From JAGOSA01 sp043718505 (lineage in GTDB: Bacteria; Patescibacteriota; Minisyncoccia; Phycocordibacterales; UBA9973), in contig JAYSVN010000029.1 in the NCBI GenBank assembly GCA_043718505.1, positions 1-48,580 on the forward strand: 48,580 nucleotides of DNA, given 5' to 3'. The notes under the pieces were generated by a model. That model was not told the origin of the DNA. It was given only the letters and a program-made list of their open reading frames with translations, and made no database searches. Both the position numbers and the translations under genes were made by a program. This document shows, one piece after another, positions 16,169-23,935 of the stretch. Each line of letters opens with the position of its first letter. The stretch's first letter is position 1.

Positions 16169-16882
16169 CGTCACCTCTCGATCACTATCACTACGGGCCG
16201 CGGCTTTTAATTTTGCAGCATCTGTCACCCATGTCGTTCCGTTCCAATATTCCAGATTTTGAAAATTAGTTTTATATAAAGCTTTTTCGCCGTAGACGGT
16301 GCCGAGATAATAGTGGGTCTTGCCTAATTGCTTTGCGGATTGGTTACGTTGAATCATGAGCCACATACCGAGAGATTGAAAAGCATATGATAGATCATAA
16401 AAAGAAAACCAGAAGTGGCCCATCGTATTGTCACTATTTTCAATGACATAGGCAATTTTTTCGCCGTTCTTATTTCTATATACTGCAACAGCCGAATTAA
16501 GATCAGCACTTAAAATATGGATCAGTCTCTCGCGACTCATAACATCTTTGCCGTGCCGCTCTTCAAAATAGCGCAGACAAAATGCAATAGCTTCTTCATC
16601 CGCTAATAATGCCTGGGCAGAAATGGTATCAACAGTAAACATATTTTCAAATTTTTTCCAAATGCGGCGATTCTCGCTTGATTGTGAAAACGTAGCAAGC
16701 GGCACCCTGGCACTTCTTGCTAAATAAAATCTGTTCTTTATGCCAATACTTCCTGAATATGGCAGGAAGCCAAGATTATATATTTCCGACAGAGAATCTC
16801 CCTGCTCAAGATCCAGCAGGATTTTATAGCCAAATGAATACGTTTTATATGAATGGCAAAATTCTTCATTAAATATTTTCAT
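16148..16882 (-). CDS. Arginyltransferase-like (ATE/Bpt family) GNAT protein
   Basis: The 244-residue product shows the two ends of the aminoacyl-tRNA-protein transferase family. Near the N-terminus, NRFYLARSARVPLATFSQS followed by NRRIWKK resembles the arginyltransferase block that ends in PVADF..SRSQRR. Near the C-terminus, THYYLGTVYGEKALYKTNF then LEYWNG matches the ATE_C pattern (LGYYI, YK, P-E). Known members add Arg or Leu to protein N-termini in N-degron decay. The canonical N-terminal cysteine cluster is absent, so the activity may differ. It lies 24 nt after the nucleotidyltransferase gene on the same strand. Confidence 0.6.
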   Translation of the reverse strand: MKIFNEEFCHSYKTYSFGYKILLDLEQGDSLSEIYNLGFLPYSGSIGIKNRFYLARSARVPLATFSQSSENRRIWKKFENMFTVDTISAQALLADEEAIAFCLRYFEERHGKDVMSRERLIHILSADLNSAVAVYRNKNGEKIAYVIENSDNTMGHFWFSFYDLSYAFQSLGMWLMIQRNQSAKQLGKTHYYLGTVYGEKALYKTNFQNLEYWNGTTWVTDAAKLKAAARSDSDREVTLKQISM

Positions 16883-16906
16883 ATGCTTTAATTATGTTCA
16901 AATTGC

Positions 16907-17608
16907 TTAATCATTTTCATACTGTTTTCGCAAATTTTCCAAATCAGATATTGTATTGACCGGATACCATGTTTGCATGTCGACTACTTTGAGTGGATAT
17001 GAACCAAGATTTTCTAAAAACATTTGTGGTAAACCGAATTCGCCGTCGTTTATTTCAACCGGTTTAAAATCAAAAATGGCTGAATCTAGTACGTAGGTTC
17101 CGGTAGCAATATCAGCGCCATCACGTTTTTCGTCTTCTGTTTGGCTTTTTCGAAAACCCAAAAAATTTTGCTGCTGATCTCTCTCTACAGCATAGTATGC
17201 CGGCATTATTTTTTTACAGACACCTAGTGCCCTATTCTCAGCGATAAGTCTTTGGAGGCTTTCTTTGTCGACAATATCGTCGCCACTGAGAATAAGGAAG
17301 TGTTCACTCTTTATATGTGGCTTTGCCGAGAGCAAAGCTCCGAACGTACCTTTTATATCCCCTTGTACAGCAAAAATTAATTCTTTCTTCAGATTTTTTT
17401 CATGAAAATATGCTTGTAGGTATGACTGGAGTAATTCTTTAAGATGATCGACTACAACAATCACCCGGTCAATTTCTTCAGGCAAAGCTTCAAGTACAAA
17501 ATCTATAATTTTTCTGGTTGAAGTAACTTCGAGAAGTGGCTTTGGAGTAGTTTCAGTATGTGGTCTTAGTCTTTTCCCTTTTCCTGCGGCAAAAATGATT
17601 GCGTCCAT
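16907..17608 (-). CDS. Sugar-1-phosphate nucleotidyltransferase family protein
   Basis: A 233-residue NTP_transferase fold protein. The N-terminal signature MDAIIFAAGKGKRLRPHTETTPKPLLEV (region 1-28) has the GxGxRLRP motif and the TPKPLL motif, with the catalytic Lys in the latter. A later LILSGDDIV gives the metal-binding Asp. It would join a sugar 1-phosphate to an NTP for glycan synthesis; the sugar and base cannot be told. A -10 (TATACT, 17616-17621) ends 8 nt before the ATG, so the message is nearly leaderless and independent of the NUDIX gene, which has its own terminator. Confidence 0.9.
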   Translation of the reverse strand: MDAIIFAAGKGKRLRPHTETTPKPLLEVTSTRKIIDFVLEALPEEIDRVIVVVDHLKELLQSYLQAYFHEKNLKKELIFAVQGDIKGTFGALLSAKPHIKSEHFLILSGDDIVDKESLQRLIAENRALGVCKKIMPAYYAVERDQQQNFLGFRKSQTEDEKRDGADIATGTYVLDSAIFDFKPVEINDGEFGLPQMFLENLGSYPLKVVDMQTWYPVNTISDLENLRKQYEND

Positions 17609-17626
17609 AATGTATAGTATACCTAA

Positions 17627-17656
17627 ATAAAAAACCGGCCCAAATATGCCGGTTTT
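17627..17656 (-). terminator. Rho-independent terminator of NUDIX gene
   Basis: AAAACCGGC (17631-17639) pairs with GCCGGTTTT (17648-17656). On the minus strand T6 follows. Confidence 0.8.
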
Positions 17657-17672
17657 AATGCAATCCTAATAA

Positions 17673-18266
17673 TTAAACCTCAATGAGCGGAGAATTAACT
17701 GCTTGTGAAATCGAAACTTTGTCTGAAAGTCTGGCAATAATAGTTTCTTTTTCCTTTGACTGCCTCCAGCGCAAATAGTGACAAATCATTCTTAAATAAC
17801 CAAGGCCGATTGTGTTTTTTTCCTCATCTCGAGTAAGCGAGATAATTTCTTCATGTGAAAAATACTTATACTCAGTAAGTTCCTCCGATGGTTTTGGTTC
17901 GCCTTTATATTTTTTGGCACGAAACAAAAATACAACACCGTTAGTCTCTGGTACACCAATGACTATTTGCATAAAAGTAGCAACCAACTCTAAGTCTTTT
18001 TCAAAGAAATGAATACCGGTTTCTTCTGCCATTTCAGTACAGGCGGCATGGCAAGGATGTTCACCTCGCTCAATACTTCCACCAGGGAGCATATATCGGT
18101 ACTTGCCATCAGTTTGGCTTGCATAGCCGCTCAAACCAAGAAGAATTTCACCTTTCTCATTTTCGTATATAAGATTAGCTCCATTCAACTTCTTAACATT
18201 TTCTTTATATGTTCTTCGGGCTTCTACCTTTCCGTTTTTGCCGTCAAGTAATTCTTTAGTCTCCAT
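17673..18266 (-). CDS. NUDIX hydrolase
   Basis: A 197-residue protein with a Nudix box at about 62-84: GGSIERGEHPCHAAC followed by EMAEETG. The Glu residues of the REUxEE core are kept, but the Arg position is Thr. A preceding YRYMLPGGS strand is typical. Family members hydrolyse nucleoside diphosphates linked to other groups; the substrate here is unknown. The first 30 residues are charged and lack similarity. The gene lies 38 nt after the sorbosone dehydrogenase-like gene and ends with its own terminator, so the two probably form a two-gene unit. Confidence 0.88.
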   Translation of the reverse strand: METKELLDGKNGKVEARRTYKENVKKLNGANLIYENEKGEILLGLSGYASQTDGKYRYMLPGGSIERGEHPCHAACTEMAEETGIHFFEKDLELVATFMQIVIGVPETNGVVFLFRAKKYKGEPKPSEELTEYKYFSHEEIISLTRDEEKNTIGLGYLRMICHYLRWRQSKEKETIIARLSDKVSISQAVNSPLIEV

Positions 18267-18304
18267 ATTATGTAGTTTTATTTAGTGCTTTACTTTGACT
18301 GTAA

Positions 18305-19534
18305 CTATTTTAAAGGAAAAAGTCTATAGATATCCCCATTATTATCATCGGAAATATAGGCCGCATTGTCCTTACCAAAGGCTATGGCCACCGGGCGGCC
18401 AAGTTTTGAGCCATCTTTTGTCAGCCAGCCAGTTATAAAGTCTTCAGTTTTTACATAATTGCCCGAAGCGTCGAAAATAATACGGGCAATTTTGTAACCA
18501 GTTGGTTCGGTACGATTCCATGATCCATGGAATGCGATTAGCATATTGCCGGCATAGTCTTTCCAGGTATCCGGTACAAAAGCAATACCGAGCGGCGCTG
18601 AATGAGCCGGAAGATCAATAAAGGCCGGTGTTTCAAAAGGTTCTGAGCATGGATTTCTAATGTAGGTTTTTTTATCAAAATCTGAATCATGAATATTCTT
18701 ACCATAACAATTCGGCCAGCCATAATTTTTGGTTGGTTCGATAATATTAATTTCATCCGGCGGAATATCATCACCCAAACTATCACGTCCCATTTCGCTG
18801 GCAAAAACTTTGCCGCCAGGAGAGACTGTCATAAAAACCGCATTACGAAGTCCACGAGCATACTCTGAAACTTTGGCCGTAGGAATGTCGTAGGCCATGA
18901 TTCGCCCGCGCATAGTATCAGATTCGATGCAGACATTGCATGAGGAACCGACGGAAATGAGAAGTGTTTTATTATCAGTACCCGGCAAAAACTGAAGCGT
19001 TCTTGTAGAATGATTGTCGGTCGCAGTTGATGAAAGAGTTAGTAGTTTTTTACTATTTGAAACTGTACTGGTTACAGGATCATAATCGTAACTTGAGAGT
19101 CGGCTGCGCTCGGCAACATATAGTGTGCATGTATCTGCGCAATCCATTGCAAGTCCGTGCGGTTTGGAAAGACCGGTAACTAATGTTTTGATTGTTTCAG
19201 CGGTGCCATCTTTATTCGTATCTTCAAGCGAGACAATTTTGCCTTCACTTGTTTGCGATACCAGCATTCTGTCTTTTGAATCAAAAGTAATTACTCTGGC
19301 GCCCTTTATATTTTTGGCAAATATTTGCATAGCAAAATCTTTCGGAATTGAAAGTTTGGCAATGAGAGGATCTTTTGTCGGATTTTGATTTGTTTGATCT
19401 GATATGCCGTCAGGTGTCTCTGAAGGTGGAATACCTATGCCGCCTATTTTATTTTTTATAACATAAGCACCGGCAGCTACGATACAGATAAATATAATTC
19501 CAATAATGAGCCTTTTATTTGTGTGCTTCTTCAT
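18305..19534 (-). CDS. Sorbosone/glucose dehydrogenase-like exported protein
   Basis: The 409-residue product has an N-terminal membrane anchor (about 9-26, IIGIIFICIVAAGAYVI) and a six-bladed propeller of the PQQ-type sugar dehydrogenase family. Visible repeats include KPHGLAMDCADTCTLYVAE, RTLQFLPG, GLRNAVFMTVSPGGKVFASEMGRD and NIIEPTKNYGWPNCYGKN. It is expected outside the membrane. Whether it binds PQQ and oxidises a sugar is unknown, since no PQQ synthesis genes are in view. Four Cys (CADTC, CNVC) suggest disulfides. A TATACT -10 (19541-19546) ends 7 nt before the ATG, predicting a leaderless message. Confidence 0.85.
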   Translation of the reverse strand: MKKHTNKRLIIGIIFICIVAAGAYVIKNKIGGIGIPPSETPDGISDQTNQNPTKDPLIAKLSIPKDFAMQIFAKNIKGARVITFDSKDRMLVSQTSEGKIVSLEDTNKDGTAETIKTLVTGLSKPHGLAMDCADTCTLYVAERSRLSSYDYDPVTSTVSNSKKLLTLSSTATDNHSTRTLQFLPGTDNKTLLISVGSSCNVCIESDTMRGRIMAYDIPTAKVSEYARGLRNAVFMTVSPGGKVFASEMGRDSLGDDIPPDEINIIEPTKNYGWPNCYGKNIHDSDFDKKTYIRNPCSEPFETPAFIDLPAHSAPLGIAFVPDTWKDYAGNMLIAFHGSWNRTEPTGYKIARIIFDASGNYVKTEDFITGWLTKDGSKLGRPVAIAFGKDNAAYISDDNNGDIYRLFPLK

Positions 19535-19553
19535 ACTATTAGTATAGTCTATA

Positions 19554-19591
19554 TAAATAAAAAACGCCCCGGCTTGCGCCGTGGTGTTTTT
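19554..19591. terminator. Strong bidirectional hairpin terminator
   Basis: AAAACGCCCCGGC pairs with GCCGTGGTGTTTT around TTGC with one mismatch, and six T follow on both strands. On the minus strand it ends the RNA that includes the pseudoknot region downstream of the flavoprotein gene. Confidence 0.8.
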
Positions 19592-19592
19592 T

Positions 19593-19683
19593 ATGAGGCA
19601 TAGAAGTTATATCAATATTGCTATAGATTGACTTTCCTTTACAGTACGGTCTTCTGATTTCTATGCCTCATTTTCAATCTATA
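19593..19683 (-). ncRNA. Candidate pseudoknotted RNA or long structured 3' UTR
   Basis: Two perfect inverted repeats interleave. ATGAGGCATAGAA (19593-19605) pairs with TTCTATGCCTCAT (19659-19671), and TATAGATTGA (19622-19631) pairs with TCAATCTATA (19674-19683). The order is L1-L2-R1-R2, which gives an H-type pseudoknot of 13 and 10 bp. An outer 8-bp pair, GCTTGCGC (19572-19579) with GCGCAAGC (19699-19706), encloses it. On the minus strand a terminator follows directly. No coding frame fits this 245-nt gap. It may be a small RNA or the 3' UTR of the flavoprotein gene; strand is inferred from the terminator. Confidence 0.5.
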
Positions 19684-19779
19684 CCTGTTGCGTGTACCGC
19701 GCAAGCGTAAATTGTAAAAAACAATATTTTTTATATTTTGTAAAGTGAAGCCAAAATAGTTAGCTATGCATGGAGTTAT

Positions 19780-21084
19780 CTAAGCATGTTTGCCGGCCAC
19801 AAAGCCTGTTGTCCAGGCGAGTTGGAGTGAATAGCCGCCGGATGGACGATTGATGTGCAGCAAGTCTCCGGTAATAAAAAGATTTGAGAAGATTTTTGAG
19901 CGCATGGTTTTGAGATCAATTTCCGGAAGCGCTACGCCACCATCCGCCACAACTGCCCTGTCGTAGCCCATAAGATCAGTAATGGTAACTGGTAAAGCTT
20001 TGAGTATCCGGGTAATTTCTTTTCGTTCTTCTTTCGTAATACTGTGAACTTTTTTGGCTGTATCAAAAGAAAAAAGAGACATAATAGCATCTGCGGTACC
20101 GGCTGGTGTAATTTCTTTGAAAATATTTTTAAAATCTTTATTTTTATTCATATCAAAATTTTTTGTAATGCGATCGTCGAGCGCACCGAGATCCGTATCG
20201 GGAAAAGCATCAATGGTAGCTGTTACAGTGCCGGAATAGAGAAGGTCTGCCACTTGAGCGGCAAGATTTAAAATGAGCGGTCCAGAAAGCCCAAAGTGAG
20301 TAAAGAGAACCTTGCCTGTTTTATTAAACTGTTTTTTACCTTCAAGATAAAAAGTAATTTTCATAAAAGAGAGCGATGTGCCGGAAAGTGATTTAACCCA
20401 CGCTTCTTCGGCTGCGAGAGGCACGATTGTCGGCGTTGGCGACTTAACGGTATGGCCGATATCACGTAGCCATTCAAAACCATCACCGGTTGAACCAGTT
20501 TCAGGATGCGACATGCCACCTGTGGCGAGAATATATGATTTGGCGCGAAAAGTTCCCTGCTTGGTTTCGAGACCGATGATTTTTACGCTGTCAGATTTTG
20601 CTTCGTTATTTTTTTCTTCTGAATTTTTCAGGTCTGCTTTTTTTCCGTCTTCATACAATATTTTTTCAACCGGGCAGGATAATTTAACCAGCACCTTTTG
20701 GTCCTTAATGTATTTCTCCATAACTTTGTAAACATCCATAGCTTTTTCAGTTTTGGGAAAAGCACGAAGGCGTGCCTGTACTACAAGCGGCAAGCCACGG
20801 GATTCAAAGAAAGTAAACGTATCTTTTACCCCAAATTGCGAAAACGGCGAATACAGAAAATCTGCGGCTACGCCGTAGTTCTTGAGGAGTTTATGGACAT
20901 CATATTCGGCATTGGTGATATTGCATCTTTTGCCGCCGGTAATTTTCAATTTTTCACCTAGGGTTTTATTTTTTTCCAGAATCAAAACTTTCTTGCCGGC
21001 TTCTGCAGCCGTACCAGCTGCCATCAGCCCTGCTGCACCGCCACCAATGACGATGACATCAAAGACTTCGTCTTGTAATTTCAT
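19780..21084 (-). CDS. HI0933/BaiN-family FAD-dependent oxidoreductase
   Basis: A 434-residue flavoprotein. It has the dinucleotide-binding IVIGGGAAGLMAAGTAAEAG near the start (about 11-30), TGGKRCNITNAE, ILATGGMSHPETGSTGDGF and a C-terminal LFITGDLLHINRPSGGYSLQLAW with a late GGVALPEID, all typical of the HI0933/YhiN family. The reaction is not established. The longer start at 21102 (MCYICP extension) is rejected, because an extended -10 (TGC TATATT, 21091-21096) lies inside that region and ends exactly 7 nt before the ATG at 21084. The 3' region holds the candidate pseudoknot RNA. Confidence 0.92.
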   Translation of the reverse strand: MKLQDEVFDVIVIGGGAAGLMAAGTAAEAGKKVLILEKNKTLGEKLKITGGKRCNITNAEYDVHKLLKNYGVAADFLYSPFSQFGVKDTFTFFESRGLPLVVQARLRAFPKTEKAMDVYKVMEKYIKDQKVLVKLSCPVEKILYEDGKKADLKNSEEKNNEAKSDSVKIIGLETKQGTFRAKSYILATGGMSHPETGSTGDGFEWLRDIGHTVKSPTPTIVPLAAEEAWVKSLSGTSLSFMKITFYLEGKKQFNKTGKVLFTHFGLSGPLILNLAAQVADLLYSGTVTATIDAFPDTDLGALDDRITKNFDMNKNKDFKNIFKEITPAGTADAIMSLFSFDTAKKVHSITKEERKEITRILKALPVTITDLMGYDRAVVADGGVALPEIDLKTMRSKIFSNLFITGDLLHINRPSGGYSLQLAWTTGFVAGKHA

Positions 21085-21138
21085 AGGGCAAATATAGCAC
21101 ACAATGATGTGTATGTTTGCCCGAGTTATTGATAATTA

Positions 21139-21166
21139 TTGACAAATCCTATTTTAGTAATATAAT
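21139..21166 (+). promoter_or_regulatory. Near-consensus sigma-70 promoter
   Basis: TTGACA (21139-21144), 16 nt, TATAAT (21161-21166). It drives the unknown gene at 21187 with a leader of about 14 nt. Confidence 0.8.
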
Positions 21167-21186
21167 ATAGAAAATTAAAATATAAT

Positions 21187-21732
21187 ATGGCGACAAAATT
21201 CCCACGTATTCAATTCGAAAAATACGGCGAGTACGTATCTGCTGTAATTCACGTAAGTGAAAAAGAGACTACCCTTGCCCTTCCGTCACGAAGCTCTCTG
21301 GCATTTAAGCTCAAACAGTTAGTGGGTGAACAAAAAATCTCGAGATTTAATTTTATTGAATTTATTAAGCTGGCAATTATAGAAAAGATGATTGACCGGG
21401 TTTTGACTGAGGAAGATGATGACCCTATTTCTGAAATGTTTAGAGAGTATATGGGTGAATTCATGCTGGAGAAGGCAATGAATAATCCATATTCTGAGAG
21501 ACCTTGTATCAGGAAGAAAAAACTTGATAGCCAGTTTGAATGGTTTTTCTCGAGCCAGAACAGTTACTCAAATCCTTTCAGAACAAAGACTGAGGGAGAA
21601 GGAGAACTACTAGACTTGCTTGCTGAGAAAGACTCCGTCTCTGATGAAATTCAAGAGATGTACAAATTACTCTATATTTCAAAAGAGATCCCTGGAAAAG
21701 TGAAAAACTACAAAGAAGGTTGGCTGAATTGA
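21187..21732 (+). CDS. Unknown soluble protein (181 aa)
   Basis: The product starts MATKFPRIQFEKYGEY and is rich in Glu, Lys and aromatic residues, with no membrane segment. Its strong consensus promoter and a tight terminator suggest a well-expressed stand-alone gene. A middle block (FIEFIKLAIIEKMIDRVL, about 55-72) is likely helical. I recognise no family and assign no function. It lies between the flavoprotein and dinB on the opposite strand. Confidence 0.65.
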   Translation: MATKFPRIQFEKYGEYVSAVIHVSEKETTLALPSRSSLAFKLKQLVGEQKISRFNFIEFIKLAIIEKMIDRVLTEEDDDPISEMFREYMGEFMLEKAMNNPYSERPCIRKKKLDSQFEWFFSSQNSYSNPFRTKTEGEGELLDLLAEKDSVSDEIQEMYKLLYISKEIPGKVKNYKEGWLN

Positions 21733-21737
21733 GTAAG

Positions 21738-21763
21738 AGTCCGCAATATGCGGACTTTTTTTA
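21738..21763 (+). terminator. Rho-independent terminator
   Basis: AGTCCGCA (21738-21745) pairs with TGCGGACT (21749-21756) and T7 follows. Confidence 0.9.
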
Positions 21764-21776
21764 TGCCACACTCCCC

Positions 21777-23054
21777 TTATGCTACACTCCCGCCGAATGG
21801 AATAGCGAATTGATCAAAAAAACTATTTCGATTGGTTGTTGTACTTCTGGCCACACTACTGGTTACTCCGTCGCGGGCTAATAGTGCTTTGGCTGTCGTG
21901 CCAAGATGGACAGTATATTTGCCGAAGAATTGATCGATAGTATCCATTGCACTGTGTACCAATTCAAATTTCTCAGTATTGTCTGTATCACCAAAGAGAT
22001 CTTTCTGAAGTGGCAGAGGAGATAGATCATAGACAGTTATACCTGTGGCACGGTAATCTTCATTTTTCTTAAACATTTCGGAAAATCGCGCTTTGGCAAT
22101 TGAAAGAAACGCTTCCGGACTATTGGTGGCATGCGGTACAACGCACTCTATTGAATGGTATTTAAAGTCCTGACGCTTCACAAACATTACTGCTCTTTTG
22201 CCGCGCAGACCTTCGCTTCGCATTTTGGCGCAAGCATTTTCAATATTTTTCGAAAGTTCAGCAAAAACATAAATTGCGCTACGGGATGGCGGAGTGAATG
22301 TTCCTGTTTTTGAAATTGATTTTTGATCTGAGGCTTCTTCTCTAGTATGAACATTGAGTAGTGAGTTACCGCGAAGCTCATGCCAAAGTTCGATGAATGG
22401 TTTGGAAAGCGTGGCGTCAATCCATTTTTCTGAAAGCTCAGAGAATTGCAATGCTGTCTTTACTCCAGTTTTCTCTAAAAAAATAGCTGTGCGACGACCA
22501 ATACCCCAAACATCACCTACTGCTACTTTGGCCAGATGCTCATTCTTGTTTGTTTGAGTAATAACCGTCAGACCGTGTGGCTTCTTATAGTTTGAAGCAA
22601 GCTTGGCTAAAACCTTTGTTGGTCCCACACCGACAGAAACGCTGATATTGAGACTATCTGCTATTTCCTTTTGAATTTTCCTGGCTATTTCAATTGGGTT
22701 TAATTTTGTTGAGGTATAAAGATCAGTCAGATCAGCAAAACATTCATCAACTGAATATTCTTCAACGCGAGGGGCGTACCTGCTGACAATGTTAATCATT
22801 CTTTTTGAAAAAATAGTGATTGCATTGTAGTCAGATTCTACAACAGCAACTTGAGGAAATTGCTTACGTACTTGGTGAAGTGGCATGGCACGAGTAATAC
22901 CGAGAGCTTTCGCTTCATAGCTCGCTGCAGTGACTATGCCGCGTTCTAGTCCGGTAACTATTGGACGACCTTCAAGTTCGGGATGCAGGGCAGCTGTGCA
23001 TGCGGCAAAGAAAGCATCACCATCGATATGTAGAAATGTACGTTCTTTTTTCAT
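21777..23054 (-). CDS. dinB: Y-family translesion DNA polymerase (DinB/UmuC type)
   Basis: A 425-residue Y-family polymerase. The palm starts FLHIDGDAFFAACTAAL; the second metal site is EEYSVDECFADLTDL (about 97-111; D and E conserved); VGVGPTKVLAKLASNYKKP is the helix-hairpin-helix region; the little-finger domain follows and the C-terminus is basic. It copies past damaged bases. A TATAAA (23061-23066) ends 7 nt before the ATG, giving a leaderless message. No GAAC-N4-GTTC LexA box was found in the 189 nt upstream. LexA lies upstream on the same strand. Confidence 0.93.
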   Translation of the reverse strand: MKKERTFLHIDGDAFFAACTAALHPELEGRPIVTGLERGIVTAASYEAKALGITRAMPLHQVRKQFPQVAVVESDYNAITIFSKRMINIVSRYAPRVEEYSVDECFADLTDLYTSTKLNPIEIARKIQKEIADSLNISVSVGVGPTKVLAKLASNYKKPHGLTVITQTNKNEHLAKVAVGDVWGIGRRTAIFLEKTGVKTALQFSELSEKWIDATLSKPFIELWHELRGNSLLNVHTREEASDQKSISKTGTFTPPSRSAIYVFAELSKNIENACAKMRSEGLRGKRAVMFVKRQDFKYHSIECVVPHATNSPEAFLSIAKARFSEMFKKNEDYRATGITVYDLSPLPLQKDLFGDTDNTEKFELVHSAMDTIDQFFGKYTVHLGTTAKALLARDGVTSSVARSTTTNRNSFFDQFAIPFGGSVA

Positions 23055-23103
23055 ATATCTTTTATAAATTACTTTTGTTAATTACCTCTCCCAAATTGAT
23101 TCG

Positions 23104-23220
23104 TTATTTTTGTAACATTCTTCGGCAAAAATTCCACAAACTTTGTCTCATACTTTCACTGACAGTTTTTCTTCCTAATCTTGCTCGCACTTCTTTTTTA
23201 TCTCTTATATTCCCCACCAT
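23104..23220 (-). CDS. Possible small basic peptide (38 aa) between lexA and dinB
   Basis: A minus-strand frame from ATG 23218-23220 to TAA 23104-23106 encodes a basic peptide (start MVGNIRDKKEVRARLGRK, end RRMLQK). It fills much of the lexA-dinB gap. There is no Shine-Dalgarno and no recognised homolog. It may be chance coding in a polypurine region, or a small SOS-linked product. Confidence 0.3.
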   Translation of the reverse strand: MVGNIRDKKEVRARLGRKTVSESMRQSLWNFCRRMLQK

Positions 23221-23243
23221 GTATGTGTAGTACATATATTTAT

Positions 23244-23813
23244 TTAATATTTTCTAATAACTGCTTTGACGACCGCTTCAATTTCGAGATCTTCGGTTGG
23301 CCGGAAAGGTTTGTACTTAGTATTGGCTGCTTCTAAGTAATATCCTTGTTTGTCTTGTCGTAAATATTTCATGGTATATCCGCCATCAAGTCGGGCGATA
23401 ACAATTTCACCGAGTTTGGCTTCGCGCCGACGTTCAACTATGACAACGTCACCTTCTTTGATTCCGGCGTCTTTCATTGAGTCACCTTTTACGGTGAGCA
23501 TAAAAGTTGCTTCTGGTTTTTCAATAAGCCATTCATCGAGTGAAAGCACATCGGCCATATCTTCTTCGGCCTGAGTTGGAAATCCGGCTTCAATTAATCC
23601 GAGCTTGCGGACACCTTGGAACATACTGCCTGGCACAAGTGAGCCATTAGCGCTTTTACCAAGAATGCCGAGATCTATCAGTTTGTCGGCTAGTCTGACA
23701 GCAGCTTGGCTCGAAGCGTAGCCGGCAATTTTGGCGAGCTCTCTATATGAGGGCATGCGTTTCTCTTTTTTGAAAAAGCGCTCTAATTTAGTTTTTACCC
23801 CTGTTATATCCAT
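23244..23813 (-). CDS. lexA: LexA-type SOS repressor
   Basis: A 189-residue LexA-like repressor. The N-terminal winged-helix part contains MPSYRELAKIAGYASSQAAVRLADKL. Autocleavage features are intact: scissile Ala76-Gly77 (EAGFP), Ser112 (GDSM) and Lys149 (TMKYL). It represses SOS genes until RecA filaments trigger cleavage. Its promoter (TTGCAT, 17 nt, TATACT) contains a perfect GAAC-N4-GTTC operator that fills the spacer, so it is autoregulated. The TATACT ends 7 nt before the ATG, predicting a leaderless message. dinB lies downstream. Confidence 0.95.
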   Translation of the reverse strand: MDITGVKTKLERFFKKEKRMPSYRELAKIAGYASSQAAVRLADKLIDLGILGKSANGSLVPGSMFQGVRKLGLIEAGFPTQAEEDMADVLSLDEWLIEKPEATFMLTVKGDSMKDAGIKEGDVVIVERRREAKLGEIVIARLDGGYTMKYLRQDKQGYYLEAANTKYKPFRPTEDLEIEAVVKAVIRKY

Positions 23814-23819
23814 GTTTAG

Positions 23820-23848
23820 AGTATATGTGAACGATTGTTCACATGCAA
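23820..23848 (-). promoter_or_regulatory. lexA promoter with SOS box in the spacer
   Basis: TTGCAT (23843-23848), 17-nt spacer, TATACT (23820-23825). The palindrome ATGTGAAC, GATT, GTTCACAT spans 23825-23844 and includes the gram-positive-type SOS core GAAC-N4-GTTC. Confidence 0.85.
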
Positions 23849-23883
23849 GTTTTTACCTGTGGAAAACTCGGAAAATAAGTCGC

Positions 23884-23913
23884 TAAATAAAAAATCCCGA
23901 TAGTACATCGGGA
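23884..23913 (-). terminator. Rho-independent terminator of gmk
   Basis: TCCCGAT (23895-23901) pairs with ATCGGGA (23907-23913) and T6 follows on the minus strand. Confidence 0.85.
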
Positions 23914-23935
23914 CTTAGGTGTGTTTTAGAATTTT

